DNA from: Campylorhamphus procurvoides
Taxonomy: Eukaryota > Chordata > Aves > Passeriformes > Dendrocolaptidae
Reading direction: 5' to 3'
DNA: 64,000 bases
Assembly: GCA_013396655.1 (NCBI GenBank)
Contig: WBMV01004991.1
Span: forward strand, 421,447-485,446
Shown here in pieces: positions 20,201-31,105 of this stretch. The translations under genes were made by a program, and so were the position numbers. Position 1 is the stretch's first letter. Each line of letters opens with the position of its first letter. The notes below the pieces were generated by a model. It searched no databases. It had not been told where the DNA came from and saw nothing but the letters and a program-made list of their open reading frames with translations.

Positions 20201-23200
20201 TCTAAAACAGACAAAGGATGATGTGATGTCATGAAAAATTTGGGCTACTCTTGTCATTTGGTTGTCACTTCACAACAACATATCCAAGCCAGATATATAC
20301 TCAGTGATGGAACCTTAAAACAGGCAATTACACATGTCCAGTTAGCAAAATCTCTCACTTACATGTATTGTAATAGCTCTATTTCCCATCACTTCATTAT
20401 CCATTCCCATTTATCCAAATGATGAGGTTTTTTAGTCTCCAGTGATGAAGTTGTTCAGATTTAGTGGTCTCAAGCAATCTTCAAGTTTTGTTTTATCTAT
20501 AGTCTTATCATCAGACTTTTTAAATGTTGGTTATATGGCTGGGATATTTCTAGGGTAAGAAGGAATCGCTGCTAATTTATATACTTTAAAAATGCATATT
20601 TGTATTTAAAAAACTTTGTTATTTCAGCTTAGTACTATTAAATGTGGAACTCAGTGGAATGGCAGCCAGAAAACCAAGTGGCCACACTGTATTAATTCCA
20701 CATATCCCCAACAAAATGCTATGGCAGGACCAGAAAAGACAATCTTTCAACAGCAGCAAATATAATGAGATGTTATTCTGTTCTAAAAATCACTACAGAT
20801 TTATTTACTTTACAGGTTTGATATGAAAGCATAAATTATATAAAAACTGCAGTTCTAATAGTCATCAAAATGTAGAAGAGTTTTAAAATTATTGCTTCAT
20901 ACAAAACATTAAAAAGTAAATGTAAAAAGGTTTAAAAACAGAGGACTCTGGAGTAAAATATATTTTCAAAATAAATTAATGCTAATTTCAATTTTATACA
21001 TTCTCTAAGATTTTTAAAATATGAGAATTACTTTTATTTTGAACTAATTTTATTTTTGGCTTTCAGTTTTTCTGTACTTTCTTTTCAAGAGTGGAAGGAA
21101 ACTTTAGCTTTATAAACAGTCATTTGTAAAAACAAATAGACATACAGGGCACTCATCTGTCACTCTGATGTAAGAGGTACTTTCCTTCAATGACACCTAA
21201 CACAATTTCTAGTCATTAGAAATGATATTCCAACACACTATGTTGTCTTTGTCAGCTGCAGTTGGAAATGACCAGATGACTTGTTATTGCCAAATACAAG
21301 AAAACAAATTTACTTGCTTAAACATATATACATACAAAAAACCCCAGCAACAACAGTTTTCTCTATGTAATAAAACAGAAGGAGAGGGAATTTAGTTCAC
21401 AGGAAACTAAGAACAAGTTAAGTTTCAACTCTTAAATTAATTCAATGGAGGTACTCACAGACACGAAGTTAGTCCCATAGTTATGTGCTTGCAAGATCAG
21501 GGCTAGTCTAATTTTACAGGGAACCAACCTAATATTTATCCAATGAATATGACCTGCTAATCCCTCTAATTAATAAAATTCATCACTATCAAAAGTGAAT
21601 AAGAAGGACAACTGCTATTAAAGACCTTAAAAAGCTCCTCTGGAGCCAAGTGGCCTGGAAAGCTGCAGCAACAGCAGAGTATTCAGCTCCTTCATGAACC
21701 AGCAAATTGATTACTCTATTGGCTGCAGAAGAGGCAAATGCATGAAATATTTAGAAATGTGATATCTATAATGTGATGCCTCAAAAACCAAACATTAAAC
21801 ACTGGGTTTGAATACAGAAAGTCTGTGAGTGACAATTCAATGATTTCTGTTAAAATTTCCAGAAGTACAAAGCTATTCCACTGCCAGGGAAAAGAAAAGC
21901 TTGCAGTAACCTTGTGAAGAGTCCACGGCATGTCCCATGGATAATTTTAAGCCCTCACAGTTCACCTTGCTTATGGTGGAAATCTGACTGCAGATGACGC
22001 TGGTCTGCTAAAATCTACAATGGAGATGGTCCTTCCCAACACCATTGTGAGGAGAACCAGTTGACAAACAGGGCTACAACCACACAGCTCAGGGCTACAA
22101 GGACACAGAAATATCTGAGCTAACTCTGGAGTCTTGCCAGAGCAGAACAGAGCAGACAAGGGGGTTTGCCTGAGTGCAGAAATAGCACCGAGGTGCAGGT
22201 GGTACCTGCCCCTTGAAAGCTGTTTCACTGCAGTCAGATTCTGAGTTACCACTACAAGTATCCCAGTGCCAGAGCAAAGGTGCATAACCACAAGTACTTG
22301 CAAAAGGACATTTTTTTTGGTGCTGATTACTCATGAATTCTGTTCACGTGCTGTCTTCTAATTACTCTACATTACATGCTTTTTAGTTTAGTTGTCGAGC
22401 TTTAAATTGCTCCTTTGATGTCATTAAACTCTGGGATGCTTTTCTGCAAACTTTTATCCCTTCTCCTTTATCAACTGCACTTTGTTGTAAAGCTGGCCCT
22501 CTCCTTGCTGCTAGCTGAATAGATGCAGCACAGGCCTGGTGATCTTTGCCACATTTTGAATAAATAAGTAGCATTTCCAGAATACAACCATAGAATGGTT
22601 TGTGTTGGAACTAACCTTAAAGACTGTCCAGTACCAGTAGAAGTTAGGCAAAAGAAATACAGCTTCTAGTAACATAACCAGGAGTTTCATTTTGCTACTT
22701 TGTAGGATTAAATACAATTAATAATGAAATATAATGATGCATAGGCAATATCATTCAGCTCTAATGCTAGCGATGTCACTGTCTGCCTGTGTACTTTAAA
22801 TAAGTGATAACTAATCTTACCAATTGATATCTACTTAATCTCAGCTAAAAAGCAAAACATTTCTTGCTGTTTCTCTATATTCACCATGAGCCCTAAAATA
22901 TCCTGAAAACACTGGAACAGAATAGTACTTTATTATTTGAAATGCAGCCATGGTTTAGAAAGCATAGAGGGTGGAAGGGTGGATGGAAGCACCAATTCTG
23001 TTTTGTGTTATATATGGCTAGGTTTAAAAATGGCAGTAAATCTTGCTAACTAAGCAATGCAATTGAGTAAATCAAGCACTACACAGCTGTGACTCCAAAT
23101 GTGGTACCTGTAAAATATTTATGACATATCTACTCTTAAATCCTAATAATACCATCTGGGCCACAACCAAATATACACTGTGAGAAGCACTCTCACGTGT

Positions 23201-26200
23201 TGCAGTGAGATGTTAGCCCCTCTCTAACTGCATGCATTTCAGGGGTTTGTATATTCCCATGTATATTCTGTAAAAGATAAAGAACCCACTGAATTCTTAA
23301 AATGTTTACACACATATATGCACACATAGAAATATTGACAAACAAAAAAGAAAAGGAAAAGAAAACCACTGAATCAAGTAGGGCAGCTCTGAACTCTTGC
23401 AAGATCTACAGCTAAGATGTTGTACGACAAGCGTCTTGAGACTTTCTATGTATTTGGGAATACTATTACCATATATATAGAACTGCTGCCACATCTTGCA
23501 GCACTGAGGCCTCCAGTTTCTACACACACAGTTTTTATGGTGCTTCAGAAAATGTGTGTCATTCATTTTGCACATGGACTTAGAGCTTAATTGAACAGCT
23601 TTTAGAAATGTTGTTGGGGCAGTGTCACATTGAGAAATCTAAGGAAAATGCAATTGGCAGAGTTGGGCACAAACTGCATCCCAGGTTATGTGCCTATGGA
23701 ATGGCTTCTCCCTTTTCCCTGCCCTTATAAAGCCTATATCCACTGTCAGCTCCATGTCTTTCCCACCCTCTCGTTTGTTTTGTTTTTTTCTTCTGTCTTT
23801 TTCTGCACTTGAAACTTCAAAATGTACACAGGCACACAGTGCCTCAATTTCAATTTAGTGTTTTCCTTAAAAAAGCTATTTCCTTGAGCAATCCAACAAT
23901 AATTTACAAGTACATTGGGAAAAAACAAGCAGGCTTGCCTAACTTTACCTGTGTGAGTAAGTCAGTGTGACCTACTCACATATGGCCTACTCAGTGTGAC
24001 CTGCTTGTGCGAGTAGGTTTGAATAGGACAAAAACAGTTAGGCACCATGTGTTCAGTAGTGGGTGTCAGCACTCAAATAGGGGCTGAATATTAAGAAGTA
24101 AGTGGTGTTCCCATTATAAATTCTTTCTTAAGAAAAACAGGATTTCAATCTCTTTTTTCAGCAAACGGTGAAGAGGAAGATTAAGTGCAGCAAAAACACT
24201 GTTGTATCCGGGAAAAAAAAATACCAGGAGAAATAATCACCCCCAAAAATAGACCAGGTTCACTTTTAGGCTTTTTATCTGTTTCCTTAGCAAACATGCC
24301 TATTGAAGCTTTAACACTTGGTCTGGGGTGCTCTGCAAACAGGTAGGACTTGAATCACCTTTCATTACTACAGAAATGAATCCATTTCCTTGCATGAGCT
24401 GATGCATGTTCCCAGGCAGGAACCCTGTTACCTTAGTCTCAATCTTAAACATTCGTGAGAACCAAATCTATAAGCTGATCCAGATCAGATCAGAGGCATT
24501 AAACTAATACCCTAAGCCATAGGGCACATCTTCTACCAACCATTCACTATGACCTGCTGTAGGTGGTGCGGGACAGTGCAGTACAGACAGGACTCAGAAC
24601 AAAAACCTTTTTTTAATGTAGTCTCTGTGGTGGTGCAGGCACTTTTATCCCTGGTCCTGATACACGTAATGCATCTAAGAAAATGAGTAGCAAGACACAA
24701 TGTGAATATTTTCCCCATTAAAAGCTGTTTTTCAGAAGAAATGTATTTTATTATTTTTATTACTAAGGTAACAAAATATTGTGGAGTTTACATTTCATCG
24801 GCAAACTTATGTTTGATTACAGAAACAAACTGAACTAAATAGTTTGTGGGAATATAGCAAATAGAAAGGTTAGAGCTGGCCACAGACTGCTGGGCAGCAA
24901 GCTGAGTGTAGGAACCCACCTGTTTGCTTTACTCATTGTCAAAACCAAAGTGCTCAGGCTGTCCTAACACTGCACTACACCTCATCATAACAGAGGACAG
25001 AAAAATAGAGCAGGTCAACCCACACAGTTTAGCATGCTCCAATGCATGCTTTGGCCACTGAATTGACTTTCTTTTTCACCTGCAGTCTTGCCGAGTAGTT
25101 TTAAACACCAGATCCCTAACTATGAGGACCAACAGCTTATGTTGTGTTGCCAGCAATGTTCGCAGCAGGGACTGGAGTCCAACGAATAGAATTAATCCAG
25201 CATCGAATAAATCCAGCTACTAATTTTTCATGGTGCCACACAATACCAAGCAGAACAAAACAAATACTTTCATCTTTTTACACAGACTCCTTGTCTTGAT
25301 CTAGCTTGGATAAGAGAAATGTTAAAAATAGATCAAATCTATTTTTACAAAAGGCAAAATGAAGGTTATAAATCAGCTGAACCACTCTGAAATCCTTTAT
25401 TTTATTACAATAACATTTTGACAGCAGCAGCAGACTTAGTCAAATCTTCCAGTGATCATCTTTAAAACAAAGATCATTATTTTCCTCTGTGTTCCATGTT
25501 TTGGACCTGCCATTTGCTTCAAGAGAAGTCTGGTGGAAGAGATATGGGGGTTTTCACATAAAGAACCCTTTACCTTTTAGGTCAAGAACTGAATACTGCT
25601 TTATGTTGCTTCAATCATTTTTCCTCTTAAATAAAATGTGTTTAAGAGAGAGGCACAGACCTACATTTAGCAAAAAAAATGAATCATCTTCTCTCCACAG
25701 AAAGGACTGATCCCTTACAATCAGGGTGTTGAAACTAGTTTTGCAACTACTTTATGAAAATAACCAAGCTAACACATGTTCAAATAAGGAAAAAAAAACA
25801 CACACACACACAAAAAAAAAACCCTAAACCAAAACAAACAACCCGTCCCCAAAACAAACAAAACCCAACCCCAAGCCCCCCAAAAAATAAGCCCTAAAAA
25901 GAAAAAAAATTCTACCATGCATGACACATTTAATGAATATCTGTTGATACTGGTCCATTAATTCATATTAAGAACCAGCTATTCAAAATGGTTCTTAACC
26001 AAGTTGAAAAATGTTGGTAGTTCAACTTGATACTTTAAATGTACTGAATACCAGTCACAAACCCACTATCTTGGCAGACCTCTATCTTTTGTATCCACAC
26101 AGTGTATCACAAAATTCCCAGATCATAAACTACTCAAGAAACAATGAAACTCTATACCAATAGCAACTGAACTGAGAAAAGCCCGCCCTGCGTCTGAGAG

Positions 26201-27135
26201 GCTTGGCTAATCTTCGAGCTGCAGCTGTGCACAGCTGTACAGGACAACGGCTTGAATGGGTGCAAGCAGACAGAGGTGCAGTACGGGCTGCAAGTGGTGG
26301 GACCAGGATAGGGCCATCGGTCAGCACTGTTGGGTACTTACTCCCTCGCATGTATTTTCCAAGATGCTATACTGATAATAGAGCTCAGATAAAAGGAGCC
26401 TGGAGGTTAGCCCTGGCACAATTAGACCCCCAAGATGCAAGAAACGTTCCCGACAAGTGTAGTTGCCGGAGTACAAACACTCACGTGCCCTGTGCCCAGG
26501 TGAGGGGTGCAGTGTGCGATGATGCCCTGTGGAGAAGCTGCATTTCTGCACCCGCGCGATGTTCCTGAGAAGCCCGTGTGCCCACATGAAGAAAACAGAG
26601 GCCACTCCGGAGGAAATGCCAAGTAGAACTGTCCGTCCTGGCATGCCGACCCTGCCTGCCCGGTGAGGGCGGCGCTGGAGGCCGGGTTGTGTCTGGGCAG
26701 CGTTGCGGGGCTGATGCCGCTCCATCGCCGGGAGGCTGCGCAGCATCGCCCCGCAGCACGGCCCCGCTGTGGCTCCCGCCTCCCGGGACCTCCTCCCGGG
26801 CCACGGGGAGGGAACGGGACATCCCTCCGCCCGCGGGCGTCCTTTTTCTCTTTCTTTATTTTTGCGGCGTAAAGGATAAGGATCTGGCTCCGAAAACCGC
26901 GCTCCTTCGCTCCCTACATCTCGCCCTCCCTACGGACACCCCCACTCCGCCCGTCCCGGTGTGCGCCCCCGAGCGCGGCTCCCCTCGCCCTTACCTCCGC
27001 CATGGGGCAGCGCCTCGGCCCAGCATCCTCCTCCTCCTCCTCCTCCTCCTCCCGCCGCGAGGCGGGGCGGGCGGGGCCGCTCCCGGGGGCGGGCAGGGCC
27101 AGGGGGGTGTGTGTCCCATGGCTGTCCGCGGCAGG
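16034..27135 (-). CDS. NFE2L3: CNC-bZIP transcription factor NRF3, coding exons (N-terminus in assembly gap)
   Basis: NFE2L3 binds antioxidant-response/Maf-recognition elements as a heterodimer with small Maf proteins. In mammals it is made as an endoplasmic-reticulum-anchored precursor. Exons on the minus strand: 27135-26995 (exon 1, 3' part only), 19955-19851, 19123-19040, 17242-16034 (stop TAA at 16036-16034). All visible junctions fall between codons, so the exons join in frame to 512 residues. Human NRF3 is 694 residues as I recall, so about 180 N-terminal residues, including the membrane anchor and NHB1 box, are not visible. The CNC box IPFSVDEVVSMPIDSFNTML and the bZIP basic region RRRGKNKVAAQNCRKRK make the family certain. 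NRF3 rather than NRF1 or NRF2 rests on the C-terminal half and on the HNRNPA2B1 neighbour. Confidence 0.93.
17243..19039 (-). other. NFE2L3: NFE2L3 intron 3
   Basis: Between exons 3 and 4. It holds an 89-codon minus-strand open frame (18058-17789) rich in Ser, Lys and Arg (for example RYQSKDIHKRCDLGG and SRAKSNVAPHSPKSF), described among the findings. Otherwise no repeat or RNA gene is recognised. Confidence 0.7.
19040..19123 (-). other. NFE2L3: NFE2L3 exon 3 (28 codons)
   Basis: Minus-strand exon after the acceptor CTTCTGTCACAG and before the donor GAG|GTAAAA. It encodes SNHNHVDSLLSLEGYLQLLS then SQMENMLE. This matches the human NRF3 segment containing SFSLEDLFQLLSSQPEN (from memory). Phase 0 at both ends, 84 bases; it joins VSLLEDI of the next exon, paralleling human LEGISLGDI. 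The acceptor could be one AG later, which would break the frame. Confidence 0.85.
19851..19955 (-). other. NFE2L3: NFE2L3 exon 2 (35 codons)
   Basis: Minus-strand exon after the acceptor GTGTCTTCAG and before the donor CAA|GTAAAT. It encodes DVDLKACQEALDDCCPHQAD then NQLELQEEDEKDINQ, an acidic, Gln/Asp/Glu-rich segment that parallels human NRF3 around REKHEAVDHSSQHEENEE. 105 bases, phase 0 at both ends, compatible with the exons on both sides. Less conserved than the CNC/bZIP exon, so the call rests on phase, splice sites and weak similarity together. Confidence 0.78.
22588..22640 (-). mobile_element. CR1 LINE 3'-end fragment
   Basis: Reads CCATAGAATGGTTTGTGTTG, then GAACTAACCTTAAAGA, the reverse complement of the CR1 3' terminus. 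Very short, probably an old truncated copy. Confidence 0.75.
23960..24020. repeat. Short imperfect tandem repeat with GTGTGACC core
   Basis: CAGTGTGACCTACTCACATA is followed about 29 bases later by CAGTGTGACCTGCTTGTGCG, flanked by GTGTGAGTAAGT and GTGCGAGTAGG, which are partly complementary to the CTACTCAC words. Possibly a small local duplication. Confidence 0.55.
25789..25910. repeat. A/C-only low-complexity block with (CA)n
   Basis: About 120 bases almost without T and with very few G: A runs, CACACACACACA, then repeated AAACAAAC and CCCAACCCC words. A strand-asymmetric simple repeat in NFE2L3 intron 1. Confidence 0.9.
26995..27135 (-). other. NFE2L3: NFE2L3 exon 1, 3' part, cut by assembly gap
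   Basis: Open frame on the minus strand from the gap edge at 27135 to a strong GAG|GTAAGG donor (GT at 26994-26993). It encodes 47 residues: an Ala/Pro/Gly-rich start, PARPASRR, eight consecutive Glu, then DAGPRRCPMAE. The segment DAG-x-C-x-E followed by exon 2 parallels human NRF3 around DAGGCASEENGVL. The residues before this are hidden by the 41 N at 27136-27176. An ATG at 27003-27001 (CCCCATGGCG) could start a short form lacking the membrane anchor, but that is only a possibility. Confidence 0.65.
27026..27052. repeat. NFE2L3: (TCC)n microsatellite coding poly-Glu in NFE2L3
   Basis: Nine TCC-like units on +. On the minus strand eight GAG codons fall in the NFE2L3 exon 1 frame and give eight Glu in a row. 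The length is likely to vary between individuals or species. Confidence 0.85.
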
Positions 27136-27176
27136 NNNNNNNNNNNNNNNNNNNNNNNNNNNNNNNNNNNNNNNNN
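27136..27176. other. Assembly gap (41 N)
   Basis: A run of N inside the GC-rich first exon of NFE2L3. Since about 180 N-terminal residues are unaccounted for, the real missing length may exceed 41 bases. Two smaller gaps are 27569-27571 (NNN) and a single N at 39345. Confidence 0.99.
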
Positions 27177-27200
27177 TGCATGTGTGCGGGGCAGATGGCC

Positions 27201-27285
27201 CCGCAGCCCCCACTCCCGCAGCTCCGACCCCCGCAGATCCCGCAGCCCCCGCTCCCGCAGACCCCGCAGCCCCCGCTCCCGCAGC
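27201..27285. repeat. GC-rich tandem repeat, about 24-base unit
   Basis: CGCAGCCCCCGCTCCCGCAG recurs with ACCC between copies (27241-27264, 27265-27284), preceded by degenerate copies from about 27201. It sits next to the assembly gap and may have caused it. Confidence 0.85.
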
Positions 27286-29020
27286 CAGCCCCCTTCCCTT
27301 GCTCTCCGCGCACACCCCTCGCCCTTCCCACGGGACGGGGCAGGGTGCGGGCAGCCTTGGCACCGCCTCACCGCCGGCCCGGGCGCCTCACCTGTGTCCT
27401 GGGGGCTTCCTGCGTGCCCGGGGGCAGGAACACTCCGCGGCTGCTGCAGCGAGCTAGAAATAAAGAAGAGTTAGAAAGGACAGTGGGGAGAAAATGGGGA
27501 AAAATATGCAAGGAGATTCTCCACTTGCATTCCCATGTCCCGTCCGCCACCACACACCTCCCCCCGTTNNNCTCCCCAGTTTTGTTTTTTATTTATTTAA
27601 TAAAATACAGGTAAAGGTTTTAACTACAATCAGCCTGGTGTCTAATTATCCAATGCCTTTGCTTTCCCACCCGTTGAACTGCATTTCCCACAGCACATCC
27701 CCTCAGCACGACACAAACTTACTCTCACACATGCTAGAGATATCTTTTCCAGCTGTTGTGTTCTCTCTGTCCTCGGAAAAAAACCTCTTATCAGTTCTCA
27801 TCGCTTCTGCTTATCACAGTGTTTCAGACTCTTTTGGGCATTTACAAGGCATGATGCTGTTCGGGCAGACCCTGAAAGTGTCACTTCTCCAGTGATAACT
27901 CTGTGTGTAATGGGTGCAGTGTCTCAATTTTGCTGTTATCACGGATGGCATTTTGCTTTTTTTGTTGGGTCCAGTGTGATACCACTCAACGAGTGTGTTA
28001 TAGTATTCCTAACGTTTTACTGCAACTTGTTTCTTGAATTCCAACAAAGTTAAAGTTTTCTTTAAAGAAAAATAAAATCCAAATGTACTGGAATAGGATA
28101 CAATCTTCCATTGCCAGCTTTTTTTTTTTCCTATGCCAGAGTGAGATCTCTGGCTTTTAAAGTGGAAGTAATGCCATTTTTGGTGTTGGAAAAATAAATT
28201 AAATGTGTGTTAAGCTAAACACATTTACAATCATGATTCACTGCACAGATGCCAGCACAGACAAGACCTTATATTCCACATTATTCATTGGTGTTAAACC
28301 TTTTGTTGTTTGGGTTTTTTTTCAGCATGGTCAAAACCTTTGCACGTATTTTTTTAAGTTTGTAGATAAGAAAATATATGACAATTGAATATAGCCTATA
28401 GAATTTCTTGCAAGACATGGAGAAGAAAATTGACTCGGCACATTCCACTCCCCAAGGGAGAAAAGAGCCTCTTTGTGGCCACTGTAGGCCACTACAGCAA
28501 TGTACATGAAACTGGCCTATTTAATCGCTTAGTCTTTTCTTTTAACAAGATGTGTTTTAAATGTTTAACAGAAGCTCTGAACTGCTGCAGTTGCTTTTGG
28601 CTGTTAGTTTTTTGTCTGAACTGAGTTTTGAGTCACATGTTCATATTCTGAATCAAACGGCACAAGCTGAGCACATATCTGGGACCCGCTTTTCTACACA
28701 TCACACTTTTATCACATTTATACACTCAAACCAGCTCTCCCTTATGTCAGATACACAGATAGAATGCCAGTGAAATCACTGTATAAATACTACGATGTAT
28801 CATGTATTTTATTAAGCTCTTACTACAAATCCTTTGGAAGAGCTCTGAAATAGCTGCGTTAGTCCTGCTGAGGCCACAACTTATGGGGCTGGACACAGAT
28901 CATGAGAGATTGGCTCAGGAAGTTCTCCTAAGACTAAGCAAATCTGTAATGCATAAATGCCTTCATGCCTTGTCTCTCATTATACCCCTTTGCAAGCTAT
29001 TTAAACAGACCTAGATCAAT

Positions 29021-29059
29021 CTATCTATCTATCATCTATCTATCTATCCATCCATCCAT
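29021..29059. repeat. (CTAT)n-(CATC)n microsatellite
   Basis: CTATCTATCTATCATCTATC, then TATCTATC and CCATCCATCCAT: a tetranucleotide tract that changes from CTAT to CATC units. Confidence 0.95.
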
Positions 29060-30830
29060 TCTCAGGGGTACAAAGTTGGTTATGTCTCAACACAGAGAGA
29101 CTTTATGCTCTAGATATTGAAAGAGTAAAAACTAAAAAGTTTTGGCCCCTGGACACTGAGCCACTCATTCGCAGATTCAACTAGTTAAATACGGGACAAG
29201 AAGTAATGTGAAACTGTAACTCCCCTTCTTTTTACAACCTATCCCCTAGGTTCATCCTGACAACTCAAGCTGCCAACTGTCCTTTTCCAAACCCTTACCC
29301 AAACTGCCTCCCAATTGCTGGCATTCTGTCTATGCACAGCAGTCTCCCACAGAAAAGTGATGGATCCTAGTTTTCTCTTTTGACCCACATCATCCACCTA
29401 CTTAGTGTATTTCTCTCTACGATCCAGAGAACATAAAATAAATGTCAATTCCTTTTAAAACCAGGGAGGTATAATTTTCCCTCCTTGACATGCAGTTCAA
29501 AACTTTAGCAGACCTCCAAAGTCCAGCACTGTCTTTTTTAAGGTGTGCCTGGATATGATCCAGCTCCCTCTCCATCCTCCTGGCCCCATAGGCTTAGCTC
29601 AGGGAAATCCACTTTTTGTTCTTCTGCAAAATCTTTTTATTACATCAATCGATGTCAGGACAGGGACAGTTGGTGGTAGCCCTGTATAGTTGGGTGTTAG
29701 ACACCCCTGAGCTTCTCGTGAATCTGTGCCTTAATGCTTTATTCCTTCTTCAGGCAGTAGTTGGGGACCAGCTGAGGCTGCACCTCATATTTATTTTAAA
29801 ACCATTAGTATGGTTGCAGTTGCTAAAATACCAACAGGGATAACAGTAGCAATAATAATATCATTTGAACATACAACAATGAACACAAATTCTGCTAGTG
29901 ACAGAGGCTGCTACCTGCATTTTTGTGCAAATGCTTTGTTGGCTGAACCACTCTTCTGTCTTGGTGTGTATTGGATGCACACAGTTAATAGAATAAATAT
30001 TATGCTTAACCTTCATGGGACTTTGAATCCCATAATTAAATTAGAACCAACACTTTCTCAAGAACTCTGAAAATCCTCTGCCTTCTTTACAGACTTTAAA
30101 GTAAGGAAATGTTAGTGAAGACTTAACAACATTTTGAATCCGGAGCTTTGTTCTGGTCACCTGATAGGGGATGTTTTTAAATGTCTGAATGGCACAGCAT
30201 TTCACAGAAGGCAGCGGGAAAAAAAATCATCCCTCATGGGTCTGTGGGTTGGTGCAGGGAGTACAGACACCTGCTGCGTAACCCACTGAGGTGCTGCTGG
30301 CTGCACAGCTCACGAGGCAGCATCACCAATGTACATGGCCAAAAGGATCTGGCAGAGCAAGAGATGTGTATGGCTGCCAGCTCATATTCCTCACATCACT
30401 TTGTTAGAGACTGAATGAGATCCATCTGTCTTTCTCTGGAGTGTGGTCTTACAAGAACCTTGCTCCTGACCTTGCTTTCCTCCTCTCACAGTGTCTGATG
30501 CTGACCTGCCTGATGAATGAATAGATTTGATAATAGTTCTCTCTTCTCCACCATATCTGCTTCTTGAGTCATTTAGATAATAGCAGTATGTTCTTGGCTA
30601 CCTTTTAAATAAAACATGTTTTTGTATTATTTAAAATAATAATAAATAATGAGATACTGTTGCCTTAAATCACGGTCCTGGGTAATAACATCTAGGTTAA
30701 GCACTGAAGATCAGAAATCAAACCCAAATTATTAAATTGCTGTAGCTAAAAAATAATATTCCCTAAGATTCTGTAGCAGGGTGCTCTGCCTAAGCGGGGA
30801 TACAGCAGCTTGAACTTTGTCTTATTTAGA

Positions 30831-31105
30831 ACTTATCAGTGATGGATTGAATAAGGAAAGTCTGCTGGTGACTGATAAGATGGAACAAAGAGGGTCTGCT
30901 GTTTTCAGTGTTGAAAGGTGCAGAGACCATCTTGACCAGTCAGACTCACCACGAGGACTTGCAAGCCAGGTGCTTCCTGACCGAGGCCGGAATCAGCAAA
31001 AATGTGCAGGTTCTGATATGGAAGTGAAAGTAAGAAGTGTCAAGCGGAAGAAACCAAAATGCTCATAAACATCTTTTTTCAGCAATAAAGCATGTTTTGT
31101 TGAGT
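30831..31105 (+). other. Candidate terminal exon with small open frame
   Basis: After an acceptor-like TTTGTCTTATTTAG at 30817-30830 the frame stays open to a TAA at 31066-31068. An in-frame ATG at 30880-30882 has A at -3 and G at +4 and would give 62 residues, with Arg/Asp-rich sequence (SVERCRDHLDQSD) and a basic end (VRSVKRKKPKCS). An AATAAA follows 15 bases after the stop (31084-31089). No family recognised; it may be chance, a lncRNA end or a relic. Confidence 0.25.

Larger units (their letters stand above)
19956..26994 (-). other. NFE2L3: NFE2L3 intron 1
   Basis: Seven kilobases of AT-rich sequence between exon 1 and exon 2. It contains a small CR1 piece (22588-22640), a short imperfect repeat (23960-24020) and an A/C-only low-complexity block (25789-25910). 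No further coding exon was found; open frames here are short and without recognisable domains. Confidence 0.7.
26560..27450 (-). promoter_or_regulatory. NFE2L3: CpG island over NFE2L3 exon 1
   Basis: GC content and CG frequency rise sharply against AT-rich flanks, from about 26560 to 27450. This is the only CpG island in the window and it covers the exon 1 donor of NFE2L3. A second minus-strand donor-like site (ACACAG|GTGAGG, exon end at 27392) may belong to an alternative 5' exon. The transcription start cannot be placed because of the gaps at 27136-27176 and 27569-27571. Confidence 0.65.

Noticed and set aside
26689..27614. Long frames of 130-260 codons across the CpG island on both strands
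   Set aside because: GC-rich DNA has few stops, and these frames run through the N gap and the CCG/TCC repeats. Only the minus frame ending at the 26995 donor has support from splice phase and similarity.
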